Shown here: positions 18,441 to 22,500 of the stretch, piece after piece
How the letters are laid out: every line of letters starts with the position of its first letter
Position numbering within the stretch: position 1 is the stretch's first letter
Assembly: GCA_018398765.1 (NCBI GenBank)
Contig: JAHBMJ010000836.1
Location: 8,611-31,110, forward strand
Source: Chromera velia
Lineage: Eukaryota > Sar > Chromeraceae
DNA length: 22,500 nt
Direction of reading: 5' to 3'
Notes under the pieces: generated by a model
The model's input: only the letters and a program-made list of their open reading frames with translations
Told to the model about the DNA's origin: nothing
Database searches by the model: none
Position numbers and translations under genes: made by a program

Positions 18441-18509
18441 TCTGCTTTGAAGTGAAAAGTATGTTTATCGTCCAGGGTTGCCGATTTTTCTGGTGGTCAT
18501 GAAACGTTT

Positions 18510-18605
18510 TAGCCGGCTAACCGGCCAAAGCCGGTGGCCGGCTGGCCAAAACCGGCCAAACGGTCCCTGGCCGGCCAAAGCCCTTTGGTCAAAACCGGTG
18601 AAAAC
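18510..18605. repeat. cluster of CCGGCCAAA motifs
   Basis: CCGGCCAAA, GGCCGGC and ACCGGT occur many times in under 100 bases, in both orientations. A related GGCCGGCCGGCC block lies at 19193-19206 after an AT-rich stretch. The pair could be the ends of a non-autonomous element, but I cannot define terminal repeats. Confidence 0.5.
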
Positions 18606-19358
18606 TAGGTAGACCGATGCTTCAACATCAACTATCACTCAAAATTTATAGGTTGCATATAAGAGACAGTGATAGCTAGCAGTGACAGTCATATAAACGA
18701 TTATACAAGATCATATAAACTGAATATACAGAAAAACAAAGTGATATAGCTAGTCTGATCGAATTCTAGGATTGAGGCTATCATCGAGCTAGATGGTGGT
18801 AGAATCTAGCTAGTAAGTTTATATTTTAGTATAGTGCTAGGAAATCTAGTAGGAAGTTTTCATTATAAAAACAATATAAAATGAATTCATTGCCTTATCA
18901 AAAATTATTTTAAGACTTAATTTTGTTCTCATTTTTTTCTGGTAAAGCTCAAGTATAATCGAAGTTGATTACCAGTAATCCGATAATTACCAGTAGAGAG
19001 GGGTCGTTACCAGACAAAAAAATAACCCTGTTTTTTTTTGTTGTTGTTGTTATTGTTAAAAGATACCTAAAAAATTGTTTTAAAAACGTTTTATGGTGTA
19101 TAGAGGGTCAAGCGCCGCAGGCAAGTTTTTTTTTTTAGAATCATTTTTTACTATTTTTTTTTGACCATAGCCACTATGTAAGTAACGTCTCTGGCCGGCC
19201 GGCCAGCCATAACTCGCCACAAAGGGTCATAGCTGGAAGAAAAATTAAGTCTATTGGCTAGTGCTCTTCTCGACAACTTCGATCATTGATTTGTACAGCT
19301 CACAGGCAGGCAGTAAGAACGGATGGGAAGTGGCAGTTAAGAGCTATTAAAGAGAAAC
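18606..19358. other. AT-rich spacer
   Basis: AT-rich sequence with short repeats (GCTAGC, CATATAAAC) and a TTACCAG/GATTACC group at about 18965-19015 that resembles the subterminal motifs of the element near 11.7-12.2 kb. No coding signal is visible. Confidence 0.5.
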
Positions 19359-19502
19359 ATGCAGGCGATCACAGCTATCTTCAATGACTTTGGACGAAAT
19401 GAAGAGGACGAGGGACTAGAAGAGTCAAAGCGGTTCCCACTGACGGTGAAGAGCCCGGCCGTTTCTCTTCATTCTTTCCTTGTCCTTCGCTTCTTGATTT
19501 AA
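19359..19502 (+). CDS. possible small ORF, 47 residues
   Basis: ATG at 19359 opens MQAITAIFNDFGRNEEDEGL and runs to TAA at 19500-19502. The first 30 residues look protein-like; the end is hydrophobic. It could be a first exon (a GTGAAG donor-like site lies at 19446), but no downstream exon joins convincingly. Weak call. Confidence 0.2.
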   Translation: MQAITAIFNDFGRNEEDEGLEESKRFPLTVKSPAVSLHSFLVLRFLI

Positions 19503-19644
19503 TTTCATTTCCTCCGTTCGGATATGTCATTGACCCGACCATGTCTTAGCGTACAGACATCCACATCCATGCCTGTCTGTGATAGCTTCAGTGAACCCTG
19601 TTTATCAAAAGGCAAGAGACTGCTCTAACATGTTTTTTGCCCCT

Positions 19645-19712
19645 TCCCCTCCCTCCCTCCCTCTTTCTCTCCCTCCCTCCCTCCCTCCCTCCGCCCGTCC
19701 GTCCGTCCGCTT
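19645..19712. repeat. CCCT/CCGT microsatellite
   Basis: (CCCT)n followed by (CCGT)n, then a pyrimidine-rich run ending in TCTATCACAG at about 19765, which looks like a plus-strand splice acceptor, with a GTGAGT donor-like site about 20 bases further on. No protein supports an exon here. Confidence 0.85.
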
Positions 19713-19830
19713 TCTACCCTTTCCTTCCCTGATCTTTCTTTTTTTCTCTCCATCTCTATCACAGAGTTTATGCTGCCTGCCATGTGGTGAGTGTATCATG
19801 TAGGCTGCATGGGCGGACAAGCAATTTCGC

Positions 19831-19899
19831 TTATGGCCCCCATTCCCCTTTCTCTTCCAAAAAGTTTATGGCCCCCGTTCCCCTTTCTCTTCCAAAAGT
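19831..19899. repeat. two-copy 35-base tandem repeat
   Basis: TTATGGCCCCC-(A/G)-TTCCCCTTTCTC repeats with a 35-base period at 19831 and 19866, nearly identical, so recent. Confidence 0.85.
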
Positions 19900-20358
19900 T
19901 TGTTTCCTCTCCTTAGCGATCACTTTTCGACCTTTTGGAGGGCTTGGCAGGCGAATTATGACATTGTGTCGAGACATGTTGAGAGAGACGGACCAGGATG
20001 CATGACATCAAAAACTTGAGAGACTGAGCAATCATGTCAAACAGACTATGACATAATCCAACCAAACGTCCCCTACAAACCCATTTTGTTTCTGACCTAC
20101 CCCTGATGCATTTCAGTCAATAAAAAGCAAACAACAGAAAAGCGCTCAAGATCGAGCTGCCAGACTTTCCTCCAATTTTTATCTTTCAAAAGCAAGTCCT
20201 TTTTAGTTCTACCTCTTTCCAGCCCTCCCAAGAAACTCTCAGTGGTGTCTTCTACTTTTTCTCCCCTTCTCATGAAATTTATCATACAATCCCCCCCGAT
20301 AAACCAACTACCCAAACCCCCAAAGGCACGCATCTAGATCGTCAGTGGCATTGGTCAT

Positions 20359-20440
20359 GTCTGACTGAGGAACCGTACTGTCGCTGTTCGTACAGCCTTG
20401 TCTGACTGAGGAACTATGCTGTCGCTGTTTGTACAGCCTT
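20359..20440. repeat. two-copy 41-base tandem repeat
   Basis: GTCTGACTGAGGAAC repeats with a 41-base period at 20359 and 20400, each ending TACAGCCTT, with a few substitutions. No gene nearby. Confidence 0.85.
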
Positions 20441-21188
20441 GCAGTATGTCATTCGATCAGGTAGACAAAAGAGAAAGAAAAACTGTATAATCATGATGCT
20501 GTACTGTCAAGGACGGATTTCTTCTACACGTACAGACTGCTAATCCCTCTGTATTCTTTGCCTTCCTCTCCTCTCTAACTATAAGCACTACGTGTCAGTG
20601 CTTTGTGTTGTTTTACTAGCCTTGCCCTAGGGCCTTGCCATCTGGCTACGTTTCTTTCAGACTGTTCTTTCTTTCCATATTTTGTGGAAAGAAATCCCCT
20701 TCTACGCTCATTTCCCAATCTCCCCGCCCCACTTGTCTGTTAATAAAATTCTGTACCATCGTACCGCTATACGTCTCTCTTCACCTCCATGTTTCAGGTA
20801 TGCAAGCTCACCGGCAGGCAAAGGTGCAAACCTTTTTTTTTCTTTCATCCAAAGAAGAAGTGGTCATACCTCCCAGCTTCCTTCGAGGAGAGGCATCTCT
20901 GCTTTTACCTCCTGTCATCTCTAGAAAAAAAAAATATGAGACACAGTAAGAACTAGTGAGAACCCAATTGATTTCACTTTCCGGGCCGTTCTGAGAGACC
21001 CATTCGCATGGAGTGCATCAGATCTCCTGATGATCATATGCCAACACAATTTTCAAAAGGTCGATCTTTTTTTTAAATTATTTAACATCTGTATCCCCAA
21101 TCAGATCCTGAATGTTGGTGATAGAAAGTGTATGCATACATGATACACAAAACCAGTTTTGTGAGTACCTCGGGGGCCATCATGCAGT
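20441..21188. other. no recognisable gene
   Basis: Mixed-composition DNA. Open frames near 20635-20949 are biased toward Ser/Leu/Phe and overlap a pyrimidine-rich stretch. I see no convincing motif or splice structure. Confidence 0.5.
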
Positions 21189-21361
21189 GGTTTAAGTTAA
21201 CTGCGTAGCGTTGTGGAGGTTAGAGTGTAACTCTGACAAGCATTTGTATCAGGACAACGTCTACGGTGGGCGCGGCGTCGAGCGCACCACACAGCATGCA
21301 TGCAGAATTAATGGTGCTCGCATGCAGTCAATAACAAGTCATCTATTGTTTAACTTAAACC
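21189..21361. repeat. short element with 12-base terminal inverted repeats
   Basis: GGTTTAAGTTAA at 21189-21200 and its exact complement TTAACTTAAACC at 21350-21361 bracket 149 bases that include a TGCATGCA site. No obvious target duplication. Confidence 0.4.
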
Positions 21362-21599
21362 CAAGAGATTGCAGTACTAACTTTGCATGATAGAACTTTA
21401 ATCTTATGAGCCCCGTACGCTACCCAACATGGTTAGCAGAGCAGAGTTCGACCACGGACTGCTGCTCTTCTGGTGAATCTTGATACGAGACGACTCTCTG
21501 TATCGATCGAACAACAGTTGTCAGCCTGTCTTCTATACTAAAGAGAATTCTTTTGTATGCGTAGATTGTGAGCCTTGAAAGTTCTTACGCTTCAGAAAA

Positions 21600-21761
21600 A
21601 TGGTAGGGCAGAAAGGGAAAGGGGCCGAAAGATCGGCGGCAGTTGCCTCTGTGATCGACATTGCCGATAAACTTTGCAACGTCTCGGTCGGTGCGGTCAA
21701 GGAGAAGGGCGATACTGTTGATGTGAATCTCTCAGAGCTTCCAGAAGAGTTGAGACCCTAG
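21600..21761 (+). CDS. possible small protein or exon, 53 residues
   Basis: ATG at 21600 opens MVGQKGKGAERSAAVASVID and closes with LSELPEELRP and TAG at 21759-21761. It has an ordered make-up: a basic Gly/Lys start, a helix (SVIDIADKL), an Asp/Val strand-like part, and an acidic end. It is too short for length-filtered gene calling. TTCAG directly before the start could be a splice acceptor, so it may be a last exon rather than a whole gene. I do not recognise the family. Confidence 0.4.
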   Translation: MVGQKGKGAERSAAVASVIDIADKLCNVSVGAVKEKGDTVDVNLSELPEELRP

Positions 21762-22141
21762 CTGCACACTGCTGCAATGCCTTGTACAGAGGGAGAGAAG
21801 CCTGAGAAGAGAGAGAGAGAGACCTGCAAGAGGTAGAAGCGAAGGGGAAAAAGAAAAGAAAAGCAAGAAGAGCCCCCCAATTCTCCGTAAAGCAGTGGTT
21901 GTAGCATCCCGCAGCTGCACAGCTCGATAACAGTTCTAAAAAAGATGTGAAAACGGGACTAGACTGACTCCAACACTAATTCCGACTCCAAAATTGTTTT
22001 AAATATACAAACAGTTTAAACTAGTTTAAACATATTCAACATCGTTTAAGTGTATCTTTAACGATTCTTTTGTTGTTTTTAAAGGTTTTAAATTAGAGCC
22101 CAGAGTATATGAGAGTAAAGGTTGGAAGTGTTGTAGCACAG
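21762..22141. other. no recognisable gene
   Basis: A GA-rich stretch near 21795-21880, then AT-rich sequence with repeated GTTTAAAC-like words (22010-22030). Nothing coding is visible. Confidence 0.5.
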
Positions 22142-22254
22142 TGGCAGGCCGGGCCGGCGGGTCTGCGTACATGCCGCGCGTAGCATGCAGCGCTGCGCCG
22201 TACGTACGTGCGTCTGTGCCGCGGCCTGCCCCAACCGGCCCGCGCGGGCTGCCA
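22142..22254. repeat. GC-rich imperfect palindrome
   Basis: TGGCAG at 22142-22147 and CTGCCA at 22249-22254 bound a 113-base GC-rich island whose ends (GGCCGGGCCGG and CCGGCCCGCGCGGG) pair imperfectly. It contains GCATGC and TACGTACGT and sits in AT-rich DNA. It could be a small foldback element or a structured site. Confidence 0.5.
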
Positions 22255-22500
22255 TGCTTGACTGACGCACGCATCCCAATTTGAATATTTGGCTGTATGG
22301 TAGAAATCCGATTATATGCTTTTGCAGGCCGAGGCATCTATCAGAGAGCAAGGAAGAAATTGAAAGATCCCGCTTCATTCCCTTCACTTATAGCTCTACA
22401 TTGCTATGCAGATTTTCTGTAGAGTGCACTTGTTGTGGGCCTGTCGCTGAGGATCGTGCGCCGGTGCAGCTATAGTATGGCTACACTTTTGAGGTGGGCT

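Noticed and set aside
21440..21470. tRNA-like AGTTCGACC word
   Set aside because: No matching acceptor stem, D arm or anticodon arm could be placed around it.

Overview
The window reads as nuclear DNA of a unicellular eukaryote. Reasons: genes split by GT-AG introns with pyrimidine-rich acceptors, a TATA box about 75 bases before a start codon, decayed non-LTR retrotransposon sequence, foldback (MITE-like) elements and many microsatellites. The repeated palindrome TGCATGCA in upstream DNA is typical of genomes with ApiAP2-type regulators (apicomplexans and chromerids). With roughly balanced base composition and a LINE remnant, a chromerid alga such as Chromera is my best guess; this is inference, not identification. 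The poly-G run at base 1 suggests a contig edge.

Layout. 1-1017: microsatellites and a short tandem duplication. 1018-2375 (+): a decayed coding frame with six in-frame stops that still splices in phase to a clean downstream exon. 2376-4244: microsatellites and AT-rich spacer. 4245-6831 (-): an acidic, Ser/Glu-rich protein of about 861 residues, interrupted only by a ten-base G/C run that breaks the frame. 6942-8453 (-): a two-exon gene with a helical N-terminal part and a C-terminal pair of C-x-H-G-x(n)-C-x2-C zinc-type motifs, the second split by an in-frame TAG. 8454-9143: a divergent promoter packed with TGCATGCA sites. 9144-11228 (+): an intronless 694-residue protein with a signal peptide, a Cys-rich N-terminal part and a Cys-free helical remainder.

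11229-13319: AT-rich DNA, a GTTACC-rich MITE-like element and a 37-base minisatellite that carries TGCATGCA. 13380-15870 (-): a five-exon EF-hand (calmodulin-like) gene reconstructed from matching splice phases; two of its splice junctions have been duplicated around AT-rich inserts, one of which is a perfect hairpin. 15871-17440: AT-rich DNA and a 400-base foldback element. About 17440-18440 (-): a decayed LINE reverse transcriptase. 18441-22500: repeats, GC-rich palindromes and one or two small ORFs.

The genes do not form an obvious pathway. The only regulatory link I see is the shared promoter between the zinc-motif gene and the secreted-protein gene. I found no tRNA, rRNA or CRISPR. The most interesting material is the way foldback or AT-rich inserts duplicate splice sites in the EF-hand gene, the orphan EF-hand half just past its apparent stop, and frames broken by a single base or a single stop.
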